The notes under the pieces are model-generated. The model was not told the DNA's origin. It searched no databases and saw only the letters and a list, made by a program, of their open reading frames with translations. From Alphaproteobacteria bacterium (GTDB lineage Bacteria > Pseudomonadota > Alphaproteobacteria > UBA6615): a stretch of 64,000 nucleotides of DNA. Positions 1 to 9,281 of this stretch are shown in pieces (position 1 is the stretch's first letter; every line of letters begins with the position of its first letter). A program made the translations under genes and the position numbers. Where the stretch lies: positions 62,001 through 126,000 of the forward strand of contig JAJFIX010000007.1 in NCBI GenBank assembly GCA_021774575.1, read 5' to 3'.

Positions 1-171
1 AGGTTTATACATCTTTTATGAGAAATAATTGCAATCTAATCACGCATAGCGATATTATAATTGGGCGTGCGATATTTGGTAAGGCGGCGCTTGCACATTC
101 GGCACGCATCGGAAATGATATCGTTCCATAATTTGCTAATCATACCCCAATTCAGATCGAAAGAGGCCACA

Positions 172-564
172 ATGTCGCTGAAACTTTATGTCCCCGACAC
201 CATTGCACCACCCGCTGCTCATTATGTGCACGGTATCGAAGTTCCCGCCAATGCAAGATGGCTCTATACGGCGGGCCAGGTCGGCCTGACTCCGGATGGC
301 GAAATGCCCGAAGGGTTTGTTGCGCAATCGCATCAAGTTTGGAAGAACACCATTGAAATCCTCAACGCTGCCAATATGGGTGTCGAGGATATTGTCAAGC
401 TCGTCGTTTATGCCCGTGATCCGGCGGACGTGAAACATCTTTCCGGCATCCGAAAGGAATATATGGGCGACCATATTCCTACATCGACATTTATCGGCAG
501 CATCGCGCTGGCCAATCCAACCTGGCTTGTCGAAATGGAGACGATTGCAGCCAAGGTGGATTAG
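172..564 (+). CDS. RidA (YjgF/YER057c/UK114) family protein
   Basis: A 130-residue protein, the usual length for the RidA fold. Archetypal RidA hydrolyses reactive enamine/imine intermediates made by PLP enzymes. The ATG at 172 is preferred over an upstream in-frame start because AAGAGG lies just before it and the family fold begins there. The C-terminal block (IPTSTFIGSIAL, then LVEMETIAA) aligns with the RidA signature, but the arginine usually found in its Pro-Ala-Arg-Ser/Thr motif appears absent. It may therefore belong to a Rid subgroup with another activity. It is convergent with the amidohydrolase next to it, and Rid proteins often sit beside catabolic enzymes. Family assignment is firm, substrate unknown. 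Confidence 0.88.
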   Translation: MSLKLYVPDTIAPPAAHYVHGIEVPANARWLYTAGQVGLTPDGEMPEGFVAQSHQVWKNTIEILNAANMGVEDIVKLVVYARDPADVKHLSGIRKEYMGDHIPTSTFIGSIALANPTWLVEMETIAAKVD

Positions 565-585
565 ACATGCGCCGGAATTAGGCCG

Positions 586-1650
586 CTACAACCCTAGCAA
601 TGCGGCTGCGTTGAGACCTTTAATCTTAGCGCGGTCGCCGTCGCTCAGGCCTTCGACCCGGTCGACGAGGCCGTTCGGATCGTCTTCTCCCATGTCGTAG
701 GGATAATCGGTGCCGAGGCAGATATGGTCGGAGCCGTATTTGCCGATCAGATAGCCGAGCTGGTCGGGTTCGAAAACCATCGTGTCGAAATAGAGTTTTT
801 GCAGATAGTGGCTCGGCGGATGAGGCAAGCCGGGCCCGGCGTCGGGGCGGGCGTTAAATCCGTGATCGTAGCGACCATGATAGGCGGGCATGAAACCGCC
901 GCCATGGGCGACGCAGATTTTCAAGCCCTGGTGGCGTTCCAGAACACCGTCGAAAATCAGATGTGCCACGGCAATCGTCGATTCCAGCGGATTACCGATC
1001 AAATTGATTAGGTAATGGTCGGTGAGCCGCTGGGGCTGAGTAAAATGGTCGGGGTGGATGAAGATCATAACGCCGAGTTCTTCGACCCGTTGATAGAATT
1101 TCTCCAGCCGCGGGGCGGAGATCTGTTCATCATTGATGTGGGTTGAAATTTCGATACCCTTGAATCCGAGCTCATTGACGCAGCGTTCAAGTTCGGCAAT
1201 TGCCAGCTCAGTGTTTTGCAGGGGCACCGTTCCAAGACCGACAAAGCGGTCCGGGTTCGATCCTACAATACCGGCGATATGATCATTTAGCTGACCCGAT
1301 ACTTCGCGGCCCAAATCGGGGTCGGCCCAATAAAAATATTGATATGGCGGCACCGACAAGGCGGCGATATCAACTCCGGACTTGTCCATATCGGCGAGAC
1401 GCTGCTCGACCGAGCTCATCTTGGCTTCAATGGTCGCGATCTGGTCTTGATTGACCTGACGCGTATGGTCATTGCCGCCGCCCAGGGCTTGAATGCCAAC
1501 CTTGTCGCGCTCTGCCTGCATTTTCTCGGCAATCGCGGACGAAGAAGCATGGGCATGAATATCAATGGTCAAATGTTTCGCGCCGTTCGATACGGTCGCC
1601 GCACCGTGGTCGCTGGCGGGGGCGGCGTGGGGTGTGCAGCTATATATCAT
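586..1650 (-). CDS. amidohydrolase family protein (ACMSD/decarboxylase type)
   Basis: A 354-residue metal-dependent hydrolase of the amidohydrolase_2 group, which includes 2-amino-3-carboxymuconate-6-semialdehyde decarboxylase and related non-oxidative decarboxylases. The metal-binding HxH is at residues 32-34 (IDIHAHA). Later metal or active-site positions are the His in IFIHPDHF, the His in VAHGGGFMP and the Asp in LGTDYPYDMG. It lies 41 bp beyond the end of the CoxL-like gene, reads the same way, and follows the zinc dehydrogenase as well. That arrangement suggests one minus-strand catabolic transcript covering about 0.6-5.1 kb. The substrate cannot be read from sequence; an aromatic or heteroaromatic acid is a guess from family members. 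Confidence 0.85.
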   Translation of the reverse strand: MIYSCTPHAAPASDHGAATVSNGAKHLTIDIHAHASSSAIAEKMQAERDKVGIQALGGGNDHTRQVNQDQIATIEAKMSSVEQRLADMDKSGVDIAALSVPPYQYFYWADPDLGREVSGQLNDHIAGIVGSNPDRFVGLGTVPLQNTELAIAELERCVNELGFKGIEISTHINDEQISAPRLEKFYQRVEELGVMIFIHPDHFTQPQRLTDHYLINLIGNPLESTIAVAHLIFDGVLERHQGLKICVAHGGGFMPAYHGRYDHGFNARPDAGPGLPHPPSHYLQKLYFDTMVFEPDQLGYLIGKYGSDHICLGTDYPYDMGEDDPNGLVDRVEGLSDGDRAKIKGLNAAALLGL

Positions 1651-1691
1651 TGGGTCAGGGTCCTTCGGGCATGATGAATTGATTGGAAGAG

Positions 1692-4028
1692 TTATTTACC
1701 GGTCTCTTGGATGGCGCGCCAGACCCTTTCCGGGCTTAGCGGCATATCGATGCTGGTAACGCCATATGGGGCGAGCGCGTCGAGGACCGCGCTGACGATT
1801 GCCGGTGGGGCGCCGCAGGTACCGCCTTCGCCGGCCCCCTTAACACCCAAATCATTTGTCGTGCAGGCAACTTCGTTTGCCGCGAGGGTCATTTGTGCCG
1901 GGATATCGTAGGCATGCGGCATGGCGTAATCCATGAAGGTCGCCGCCATCAGCTGGCCGGTATCCGGATCATAGGCCGCTGTCTCCATCAAGGCTTGGCC
2001 GATACCCTGGGCAATGCCGCCTTCGGTCTGACCATGGACGATCATTGGATTGATCAGGACGCCGGTGTCGTCAACTGCTGTATATCGGTCGACCGATACC
2101 ACACCGGTCTCGGTGTCGATCTCGACTTCGGCTATATGGCAGCCATTGGGGTAGGTGAAAACCTCCGCATCGCGTTTATAGCGGCAGGTTTCATCGAGGC
2201 CCGGCGCCATATCGGCAGGCAAATTGGCCGCGTCTTGGGCGATCGCGGCGATTTCGGCAAGCTCTATGCTGGCTTCGCCCGCGCTGAATATTCCATCGTT
2301 AAAATCGAGATCGCCCTCATTGGTCTGCAGTGTGTGGGCGGCGATTACGGCGGCCTTGGCGATCACTTGGTTGCAGGCGCGGACCAGGGACGTGCCCCCC
2401 ATCTGGGCACCGCGAGAGGCGGTGCTGCCCTTGCCGAACGGCACTTCTTTTGTGTCATAGGCATGGATGACACGAATATCTTCAAATGGAAGTCCGAGTT
2501 TATCGGAAATCACTTGGGCAAATGCCGTGGCATGGCCTTGGCCGTGGGAATGCATGCCGGTGCGCGCCACCACAGAGCCGTCGGGTTGAATTTCAACCCG
2601 ACCCTCCTCGACGGGAATGCCGCCCGATGCCTCAACAAAATAGCCGATACCGATGCCGCGCGCTTTACCTTGGGCTTGGGTCTTGGCGCGTCGCTCGGCA
2701 AAACCCTGCCAGTCGGCGAGTTCGACCGCCTTTACCTGCGTTCCGTGGAAATCGCCGGAATCGATCAGCAAGTCTTGGGTTGTTCGATAGGGGAAGGCAT
2801 CGGTTGGGATGAAATTCCGCCGCCTGATTTCGAGACGGTCAAGCCCGGTCAGCCGTGCCGCCTCGTCCATCAGACGCTCCATAATATAACTGGTTTCCGG
2901 CCGCCCGGCGCCGCGATAGCTGTCGACGGGCACAGTGTTGGTGAAGGCCAGACGGACGCTATTATAGAGCGCCGGCACGATATAGGCGGTGCCGGTGCTG
3001 CGCGGCCCAACCAGCGTCTGTATCATCGGCGCAAATTCGAAATGGAAGGCGCCCATATTGGCAATATTGTCGATCCACAGGGCCTGGATTTTACCGTCGC
3101 CGTCGAGGGCGAGTTTGGCCGATGTCACATTGTCGCGACCGTGATTATCGGTGACCATGGTTTCGGTCCGATCGCCGGACCATTTGACCGGGCGGCCAAG
3201 CTTTTTTGCCGCCCAGGCAACACCGATCATCTCCGGCAGGGTCTTTGATCGCACGCCAAACCCACCGCCGACATCCCGGGAAATAATGCGAATGCGGTCG
3301 GGTGCAACATTGAAAATTTTCTGGGTCAGCGTGTCGTGAATTCGGTGAACGCCCTGGCTTGGCGTATACAGCGTTAAAATATCGCTGCCACGATCATAAT
3401 CGGCCAGAGCGGCGCGGGGCTCCATCGGATTGGCAATGAGGCGATTCTGCACGAGGCTCACTTTGGCGACCTTGGGCGCCGCGTCAAAAACCGCCTGCAC
3501 CGCTTCTTTGTCGCCACGTTCCCAATGCAGGCCGCAATTGCCTCCCGGACAGTCGGGCCAGATCAACGGTGTCTCCGGCGCAAGGGCCGTACCGGTTGCG
3601 ACAACCGGCGCCAGGTCTGCAAAATCGATATCTATAAGTTCAGCGGCATCTTGGGCTTGGGACTGGGTTTTGGCGACGACCATGACGATGGCTTCGCCGA
3701 CAAAACGGGTTCGGTCGCTCGGAAAAACCGGTCGCGGCGGATCGTATTGGGGTGCGCCGGTCTGATCCTCAACCCGGACCTGACACGGGATATGGCCAAT
3801 GCCGTCGGCGTCCAGGTCGGCACCGGTATAAATGCCGATTATCCCCGGCATGGAAGCGGCCGTCTCCGTCGAAATAGCCTTAAGCTCAGCATGGGCCAAA
3901 GGCGAGCGAACGAAGACCGCATGCAGTTGATCAGGTAAGCTAATGTCGTTGGTATAGCGTCCCTGCCCGCTCAAAAGCCGTGGATCTTCTGTGCGGCGTA
4001 CCGATTGGCCGATACCAAACTTGGTCAT
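1692..4028 (-). CDS. xanthine dehydrogenase/CoxL-family molybdopterin-binding subunit, form II type
   Basis: A 778-residue large catalytic subunit of a molybdenum hydroxylase. The N-terminal Ald_Xan_dh_C-like part starts IGQSVRRTEDPRLLSGQGRYT, with the molybdenum-cofactor domain after it. Visible motifs are VGGGFGVRSK, SYRGAGRPE (the form II CoxL-type loop, unlike the AYxCSFR loop of true form I CO dehydrogenase) and GVKGAGEGGTCGAPP, which carries the catalytic Glu. No FAD (CoxM) or iron-sulfur (CoxS) subunit adjoins it, so partners must be encoded elsewhere or be shared. It is paralogous to the protein at 13.9 kb. Likely role: hydroxylation of an aldehyde or N-heterocycle, substrate unknown. 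CO oxidation should not be assumed. A 451-codon antisense open frame inside it is a shadow. Confidence 0.9.
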   Translation of the reverse strand: MTKFGIGQSVRRTEDPRLLSGQGRYTNDISLPDQLHAVFVRSPLAHAELKAISTETAASMPGIIGIYTGADLDADGIGHIPCQVRVEDQTGAPQYDPPRPVFPSDRTRFVGEAIVMVVAKTQSQAQDAAELIDIDFADLAPVVATGTALAPETPLIWPDCPGGNCGLHWERGDKEAVQAVFDAAPKVAKVSLVQNRLIANPMEPRAALADYDRGSDILTLYTPSQGVHRIHDTLTQKIFNVAPDRIRIISRDVGGGFGVRSKTLPEMIGVAWAAKKLGRPVKWSGDRTETMVTDNHGRDNVTSAKLALDGDGKIQALWIDNIANMGAFHFEFAPMIQTLVGPRSTGTAYIVPALYNSVRLAFTNTVPVDSYRGAGRPETSYIMERLMDEAARLTGLDRLEIRRRNFIPTDAFPYRTTQDLLIDSGDFHGTQVKAVELADWQGFAERRAKTQAQGKARGIGIGYFVEASGGIPVEEGRVEIQPDGSVVARTGMHSHGQGHATAFAQVISDKLGLPFEDIRVIHAYDTKEVPFGKGSTASRGAQMGGTSLVRACNQVIAKAAVIAAHTLQTNEGDLDFNDGIFSAGEASIELAEIAAIAQDAANLPADMAPGLDETCRYKRDAEVFTYPNGCHIAEVEIDTETGVVSVDRYTAVDDTGVLINPMIVHGQTEGGIAQGIGQALMETAAYDPDTGQLMAATFMDYAMPHAYDIPAQMTLAANEVACTTNDLGVKGAGEGGTCGAPPAIVSAVLDALAPYGVTSIDMPLSPERVWRAIQETGK

Positions 4029-4076
4029 GGGTTTTCCCGAAAGCTGAAATTGCGAGATGTTGTCGCCCGTCCGCTC

Positions 4077-5114
4077 TTAGGACGCAACTATCAAAGCGGC
4101 GCGACCGGTCACCGCCCCTTTTTCCACCAATTCATGGACGACCTCAGCCTCCGCCATCGGGCGAATTTCGGTGACGAGTGGCCATACCTCGCCCCGGGCG
4201 ACGAGCTGCAGGGTTTCCAGCACCTCCTGCTTGGTCGCGTATTTGCTGCCCAGGAGGTCTTGTTCCATGAACAGCATGTTTTTAGCGCTGGCCGAGAAAT
4301 CCTGTCCGGCACCGCCAAGTGTGACCAGCCGACCACCAGGGCCAAGGGACTGGGCAGCGGCTTCAAGGGTGGAGCGTGACGATACAAAGTCGATGGCGAC
4401 ATCGACCCCTAGCCCATTGGTTTGCTCCATCAATTGGGCGGCAGTGTCGCCGTCGTTTGGATTGATCATGGTGTCGGCGCCAGCTTCAAGACAGGCGCTA
4501 AATTTGTCGGTGGCGATATCGACCCCGATGACTTTTGCGGCGTGGGCCCATTTTGCCATCATCAGCATGTGGATACCGACGCCGCCGCCAGCACCAAATA
4601 CCGCGACCGTGTCGCTCGGCGCGACGCGGCCCCGGCGCAAGACTTTATAGGGGGTGGCAATGGCGTCCATGATGACGCCGATATGGGCTGGGTGGGCCCG
4701 GTAATCGAGACCTTCGGGCAATTTTAGAAAACTATTTGCCGGCAATTTTATGTATTCGGCGTATCCGCCATCGACCTCGCGCCCAACATTTCCGGCGAGA
4801 TTTTCGCACAATGTTTCCCGATTGGACCGGCACCATCGGCAATAACCGCAAGTGAGGTAATAGTAGGAGGTGACCGGGTCGCCGATTTTCAGGCTCGTCA
4901 CCCCAGTGCCTAATTCAACAATCTCGGCGGTGATTTCATGGCCGATGATGCGCGGGTAATCGACCGGCAACCGCCCCGCCTTGATGTGTTGTATGGTCAG
5001 CCCTGACCCGCAAGCCAGGACCTTTGCCACTGCCTCGCCGGGGCCGGGCTTTGGGTCGGGCACATCTTGCAGAACAAACGGCGTGTTGGCGGCGTTTAGG
5101 ACCAGCGCTTTCAT
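4077..5114 (-). CDS. zinc-dependent medium-chain alcohol dehydrogenase
   Basis: A 345-residue MDR-superfamily dehydrogenase. It shows the GroES-like catalytic domain with the Cys in LACGSGL and the GHE motif in RIIGHEITAEIVE. The four-cysteine structural zinc lobe is present (CGYCRWCRSNRETLC). The Rossmann domain carries VAVFGAGGGVGIH for NAD(P) binding. The ATG at 5114 follows a GGAG about ten bases upstream. It reads in the same direction as the CoxL-like and amidohydrolase genes, 48 bp before the former, so an alcohol-to-aldehyde-to-acid sequence is plausible: dehydrogenase makes an aldehyde, the molybdoenzyme oxidises it. That pathway order is inference. The specific alcohol is unknown. 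Confidence 0.9.
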   Translation of the reverse strand: MKALVLNAANTPFVLQDVPDPKPGPGEAVAKVLACGSGLTIQHIKAGRLPVDYPRIIGHEITAEIVELGTGVTSLKIGDPVTSYYYLTCGYCRWCRSNRETLCENLAGNVGREVDGGYAEYIKLPANSFLKLPEGLDYRAHPAHIGVIMDAIATPYKVLRRGRVAPSDTVAVFGAGGGVGIHMLMMAKWAHAAKVIGVDIATDKFSACLEAGADTMINPNDGDTAAQLMEQTNGLGVDVAIDFVSSRSTLEAAAQSLGPGGRLVTLGGAGQDFSASAKNMLFMEQDLLGSKYATKQEVLETLQLVARGEVWPLVTEIRPMAEAEVVHELVEKGAVTGRAALIVAS

Positions 5115-5237
5115 TTTGGATGATCTCCGGGGTTTTTTGAATTTTTCAATTTATAACAGCAAATTTGGTGTAGGGTCCGCCGTTTTCATGACCCTGGCCA
5201 TGATTTTTGCCAAAAACTTGCCTTTTCGGAGCGCTAG

Positions 5238-6146
5238 ATGACCGTTCGCATATATGCCTTGATTGCCTTCACGGTCATTGCCTGGGGTATCAATTGGCCG
5301 TTCATGAAAATGGCATTGGAAGATATTTCTCCGGTCTGGTTTGCCGCTTTGCGTGTGGGGATTGCGGCTGTTTTCTTTTTTGCCATATTTGCTGCTAAGC
5401 GCCGAATACCGTTGCCTAGCAGGCATGATTGGCCGGTCCTGTTGACCCTGGCGATCCTTCAGCTCTGCGGCACAATGGGGCTGGTTCACGTCGCCCTTGC
5501 TTGGGTCGAGCCGGGCCGTTCGGCCATCCTCTCCCACACGCATCCCTTATGGGCCGCACCCATGGCGGTGATTTTTCTGCGCGAGACCCTGACCTGGATA
5601 CGGGTCGGCGGCATAGTGCTTGGCATATTTGGCATATTGGCGGTGTTTAATCCGATATCTCTGGACTGGACAGCCGATAACGTCCTGCTCGGTCATTTCC
5701 TGCTTTTATGGTCGGCCTTCAATCTGGCGGCGGGAATGGTCCATATGCGCGGCCATAAATGGCGCAGCTCGCCGATTGAAATTATGCCGTGGGCGAATTT
5801 GCTCGGGATGCTCATTCTGTCGGCAATAGCCTATGGGGTCGAGGGGCCGGTTGATCCAAACTGGACGCCGCGACTGATAACCATACTTTTCTTTAACGGC
5901 GTTTTTGTCGGGGCGCTTGGTTTCCTCGCCTATACCCATGCCGCGCGCGCCGTCCCCTCGGCAAAACTTGCGCTCTATCTGCTGGCGACGCCGGTTCTCG
6001 GGCTGCTCGCCTCATCGGCTGTTCTGGGTGAAGCGCTAACGCCGGAAAAAATTATCGGGCTGGTACTGGTCAGCGTCGGGGTTGTGCTGGTTACGGTCGG
6101 CGATCTGCTTAATCGACGATCTGGCGTCGGCGTCGTGACGTCGTAA
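5238..6146 (+). CDS. DMT superfamily (EamA) transporter
   Basis: A 302-residue inner-membrane protein with two EamA repeats, each made of about five hydrophobic helices, which is the usual layout for drug/metabolite transporters of 10 segments. Typical features are the N-terminal AWGINWPFMKMAL, the mid-repeat EPGRSAILSHTHPLW and the second-repeat ending LLATPVLGLLASSAVLGEAL. It is divergent from the alcohol dehydrogenase, sharing a short promoter region of about 120 bp. Its 3' end overlaps the convergent EamA gene by 38 bp. It probably exports a small metabolite; the substrate cannot be inferred. Confidence 0.88.
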   Translation: MTVRIYALIAFTVIAWGINWPFMKMALEDISPVWFAALRVGIAAVFFFAIFAAKRRIPLPSRHDWPVLLTLAILQLCGTMGLVHVALAWVEPGRSAILSHTHPLWAAPMAVIFLRETLTWIRVGGIVLGIFGILAVFNPISLDWTADNVLLGHFLLLWSAFNLAAGMVHMRGHKWRSSPIEIMPWANLLGMLILSAIAYGVEGPVDPNWTPRLITILFFNGVFVGALGFLAYTHAARAVPSAKLALYLLATPVLGLLASSAVLGEALTPEKIIGLVLVSVGVVLVTVGDLLNRRSGVGVVTS

Positions 6147-7050
6147 AATATATGCCGGCGACGACGACGGCTATGCCGGTGAAATGATAGCTGAAAAGGT
6201 TTTCCCCAAGGAAGATGACGGCAAAAATTGTGCCCAAAACCGGCATCAGAAAAAAGAAAAAGCCTGCCATATTAGCGCCCACCCGGGCGACCGCGAGATT
6301 CCAGCAAAAAAAGGCGAGCACCGACGGCCCCGAGGCGACGTAAAGTATACTCAATACCGCTTCCTTGCTGAACGGCATGGGCCGATCGACGATACTCTCG
6401 ATTGCATGGGCCGGGGCGAGGATGAGCAAACCGATCATGGTGATCGCCAGCAATAGGCTGCGAATACCGATTTCCGGTGGCAGTCGTTTTAGCGAAATTG
6501 AATAAACGCACCAGAACCAGATGGCGGTTAGGATCCACAAGTCGCCGCGATTAATTTCCAGCTCCTTCAACAGGTCCAGGTCGCCCCGGGTCACAATCAC
6601 CAGTACACCGAGAAACGCCACCAACATTCCAAAGCTCTGTCGCTTGGTGATCAGTGTGCGCAATAGGATCCAACTGGTGATCACCATGATGGCCGGCCCG
6701 ACTGCGTTTAACAGCACGGCGTTGGTCGCCTCGGTCGATTGCAATCCGACATAAACCAAAGCTTGCTGCAGCACCGTGCCGGTTAATGCCAGGACGATCA
6801 GGAGCTTCCACTGGCGGCGCAGTATCGGCCAGTCACGGACGAAGGAGCGCCAGCAAATCGGCAGTAAAATGATGAACGCCGTTGCCCAGCGCCAAAATGT
6901 CAGACCCCATGGCGGCACCTCGACATGTATCGCGCGCCCGACCACCCAATTGCCTGACCAGCATGCCATTGCTATGACCAGCATGGCATAGGCAATGAGC
7001 GTTTTACGGTCGATTTTTGCGTGGCCTTGGTGATCTTGGACTACGGCCAT
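6109..7050 (-). CDS. DMT superfamily (EamA) transporter
   Basis: A 313-residue membrane protein with two EamA domains: WSGNWVVGRAIHVEVPPWGLTF near the N-terminus, then LQSTEATNAVLLNAVGPAI, and in the second repeat ASGPSVLAFFCWNLAVARVGANMAGF followed by FLMPVLGTIFAVIFLGE. A basic C-terminus (RRRRQIVD) ends it. It faces the transporter at 5.2 kb and the two coding ends overlap by 38 bp. It is only distantly similar to that neighbour by eye, so this need not be a recent inverted duplication. It is divergent from acetoacetate-CoA ligase. Substrate unknown. Confidence 0.88.
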   Translation of the reverse strand: MAVVQDHQGHAKIDRKTLIAYAMLVIAMACWSGNWVVGRAIHVEVPPWGLTFWRWATAFIILLPICWRSFVRDWPILRRQWKLLIVLALTGTVLQQALVYVGLQSTEATNAVLLNAVGPAIMVITSWILLRTLITKRQSFGMLVAFLGVLVIVTRGDLDLLKELEINRGDLWILTAIWFWCVYSISLKRLPPEIGIRSLLLAITMIGLLILAPAHAIESIVDRPMPFSKEAVLSILYVASGPSVLAFFCWNLAVARVGANMAGFFFFLMPVLGTIFAVIFLGENLFSYHFTGIAVVVAGIYFTTSRRRRQIVD

Positions 7051-7183
7051 AGCTGGTGGGCTTCCTTATTCAAGGGAGGGATTGCCGATTTGGTTATTTG
7101 ACGACGGAACCTAGTTGCTTTTATTGATAAGGCAGGGTCGGTGCAAGGCCGAGCCGTATGTCCCAGTTTCAAGGTAATTTGAG

Positions 7184-9133
7184 ATGAACCAGCCTAGCGC
7201 TACGCCCCTTTGGGCGCCTTCACAAACCCGTATCGATGGTGCGCGGATCACCGAGTTTATGGCTATGGTCAATGATAAATGGGGGGCAGACTGTAAGACC
7301 TACGCTGATCTCTACGAATTTTCGATTACCGAGTTAGAAAAGTTTTGGCTGTCGGTTTGGGATTTCGGTGGGGTTATTGCCGAGGCGCGTGGCGACCGGG
7401 TTCTTGCGGACCCTAAGAAAATGCCGGGCGCGACTTTTTTCCCCGATGCGCGTCTGAACTTTGCTGAAAATATACTGCGTCGGCGTGATGATGCCGATGC
7501 GCTGGTTTTCTGGGGCGAAGATAAGGTTCGCCGCCGGATGTCTCATGGGGATCTCTACGATCTGGTTTCGCGCATTGCCCAGGCGATGGTGGCGATGGGG
7601 GTCGGTGAAGGCGATCGAGTGGTCGCCTATTTGCCCAACATGCCCGAAACCATTGCGGCCATGCTGGCGGCGGCGTCGCTAGGTGCAATCTGGTCTTCCT
7701 GTTCCCCGGACTTCGGTGCCGAGGGGGTCCTCGACCGGTTTGGCCAGGTGGAGCCGAAACTCCTCATAACCTGTGACGGTTATTTTTATAATGGCAAGAC
7801 CCACGATATTGGCGAGCGCGTCACTCAAATTATGGCGGCGCTGCCGAGCATCGAGAAGACGATCTCTGTCGACTATGCCAGCCTGCCGTCGGCACCGGGC
7901 ATTGTGTCACTGGACGATTTTATCGGCCCGTATGAACCAAAAGAAATTGCGTTTCGGCAAATGCCGTTTAATGCGCCCCTCTATGTGCTTTTTTCATCGG
8001 GGACCACGGGCCAGCCGAAATGCATTGTCCACGGCGCGGGCGGAACTTTATTGCAGCACTTGAAAGAGCATCAGCTTCTTTGTGATATTCGGCCCGATGA
8101 TCGAGTGTTTTATTTTACCACCTGTGGCTGGATGATGTGGAATTGGCTGGTCAGCGGGCTCGCCTGCGGCGCGACTCTGCTGCTCTATGATGGCGCGCCA
8201 AGCTATCCGAATATGAATGTTGTGTTCGATTTTATGGATGCTGAAAACGCCACTTTTCTCGGCACGTCGGCAAAATTTATCGATGCCCTCAATAAAGCTG
8301 GGACCGAGCCAAAATCGACCCATGATTTGGGTTCGATCCGCACTTTGGCCTCGACCGGTTCGCCGCTGGTTGCCGAAGGTTTTGACTATGTTTACGAAAA
8401 AATTAAGGGGGATATTTGCCTTTCCTCGATCATTGGCGGCACCGACATTGCCGGTTTATTTGCCGGCGGCAACCCAATCGGCCCGGTCTGGCGGGGGGAA
8501 ATTCAGGCGCTGTGCCTTGGCATGGCGGTCTCGATTATGGACGATGAGGGGAATGCACTCCGCGAGGAAAAAGGCGAGCTATGTTGCGTCAAGCCGTTCC
8601 CCTCGATGCCGGTGGGGTTTTGGGGTGACGAAGATGGGTCGCGCTATCACGCCGCCTATTTCGAAACTTTCGAAAACATCTGGGCCCATGGCGATTTTGC
8701 CGAACTCACCGCCCATGACGGGCTGATTATTTACGGACGGTCCGATGCCACCCTTAACCCCGGCGGGGTGCGGATCGGTACGGCCGAAATTTACCGCCAG
8801 GTCGAGGCGCTAAACTCGGTCGAAGAAGCGCTGGCAATTGGTCAGGAATGGGGCGGTGACGTACGGATCATTTTATTCGTCAAATTGCGCGATGGGATCA
8901 CATTGGATGGGACGTTAGAGGCCGAGATTAAGGCGCAGATCCGCCGTGGGGCGACACCGCGCCATGTACCGGCGCGGATTTGCCAGGTCGGCGCTATTCC
9001 ACGAACAAAGAGCGGCAAAATTGTTGAACTCGCGGTGCGCGAAATTATTCATGGTCGGCCGGTTAAAAACCTACATGCGTTGGCCAATCCCGAGGCGTTG
9101 GAAGAATATGCCCAATTTGATCTGACGTCGTAG
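7184..9133 (+). CDS. acetoacetate-CoA ligase (acetoacetyl-CoA synthetase)
   Basis: A 649-residue acyl-adenylate-forming enzyme of the length typical for acetoacetate-CoA ligase (EC 6.2.1.16), which activates acetoacetate with ATP and CoA for lipid or polyhydroxybutyrate metabolism. The ACS N-terminal region contains [11 protein letters not shown] and [14 protein letters not shown]. The AMP-binding P-loop is [21 protein letters not shown] (a hallmark of this subfamily), followed by [15 protein letters not shown]. The hinge [15 protein letters not shown] and the C-terminal catalytic Lys in [14 protein letters not shown] complete the adenylation fold. It stands alone between divergent and convergent genes, with a GC hairpin after its stop. 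Confidence 0.93.
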   Translation: MNQPSATPLWAPSQTRIDGARITEFMAMVNDKWGADCKTYADLYEFSITELEKFWLSVWDFGGVIAEARGDRVLADPKKMPGATFFPDARLNFAENILRRRDDADALVFWGEDKVRRRMSHGDLYDLVSRIAQAMVAMGVGEGDRVVAYLPNMPETIAAMLAAASLGAIWSSCSPDFGAEGVLDRFGQVEPKLLITCDGYFYNGKTHDIGERVTQIMAALPSIEKTISVDYASLPSAPGIVSLDDFIGPYEPKEIAFRQMPFNAPLYVLFSSGTTGQPKCIVHGAGGTLLQHLKEHQLLCDIRPDDRVFYFTTCGWMMWNWLVSGLACGATLLLYDGAPSYPNMNVVFDFMDAENATFLGTSAKFIDALNKAGTEPKSTHDLGSIRTLASTGSPLVAEGFDYVYEKIKGDICLSSIIGGTDIAGLFAGGNPIGPVWRGEIQALCLGMAVSIMDDEGNALREEKGELCCVKPFPSMPVGFWGDEDGSRYHAAYFETFENIWAHGDFAELTAHDGLIIYGRSDATLNPGGVRIGTAEIYRQVEALNSVEEALAIGQEWGGDVRIILFVKLRDGITLDGTLEAEIKAQIRRGATPRHVPARICQVGAIPRTKSGKIVELAVREIIHGRPVKNLHALANPEALEEYAQFDLTS

Positions 9134-9145
9134 CGTGCAAATAGA

Positions 9146-9181
9146 TGCCGCCGCCCCGGGGGTGAACCCGAAGCGGCGGCA
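9146..9181 (+). terminator. GC-rich hairpin after acetoacetate-CoA ligase
   Basis: TGCCGCCGC at 9146-9154 pairs exactly with GCGGCGGCA at 9173-9181, 13 bases after the ligase stop codon. No run of T follows on the plus strand, so this is either a Rho-assisted end or only an RNA-stabilising hairpin. Confidence 0.4.
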
Positions 9182-9281
9182 ATAGGACGGGCAGGCGACG
9201 TGACCGGGTGACAGGATGCACGAGGTTCCCGGTCCACGGGGCTGGCTGCCAAGCCGGAACCCGCAATCGCATGAGCCCGCC

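Noticed and set aside
1893-3248. A 451-codon plus-strand open frame, antisense to the CoxL-like gene
   Set aside because: It is in the shadow frame of a strongly conserved molybdoenzyme; GC-rich genes often leave long antisense frames. It has no domain features and no ribosome site.
1692-4028. True aerobic CO dehydrogenase
   Set aside because: The active-site loop is SYRGAGR, not the AYxCSFR loop of form I enzymes, and no coxM or coxS gene is adjacent.
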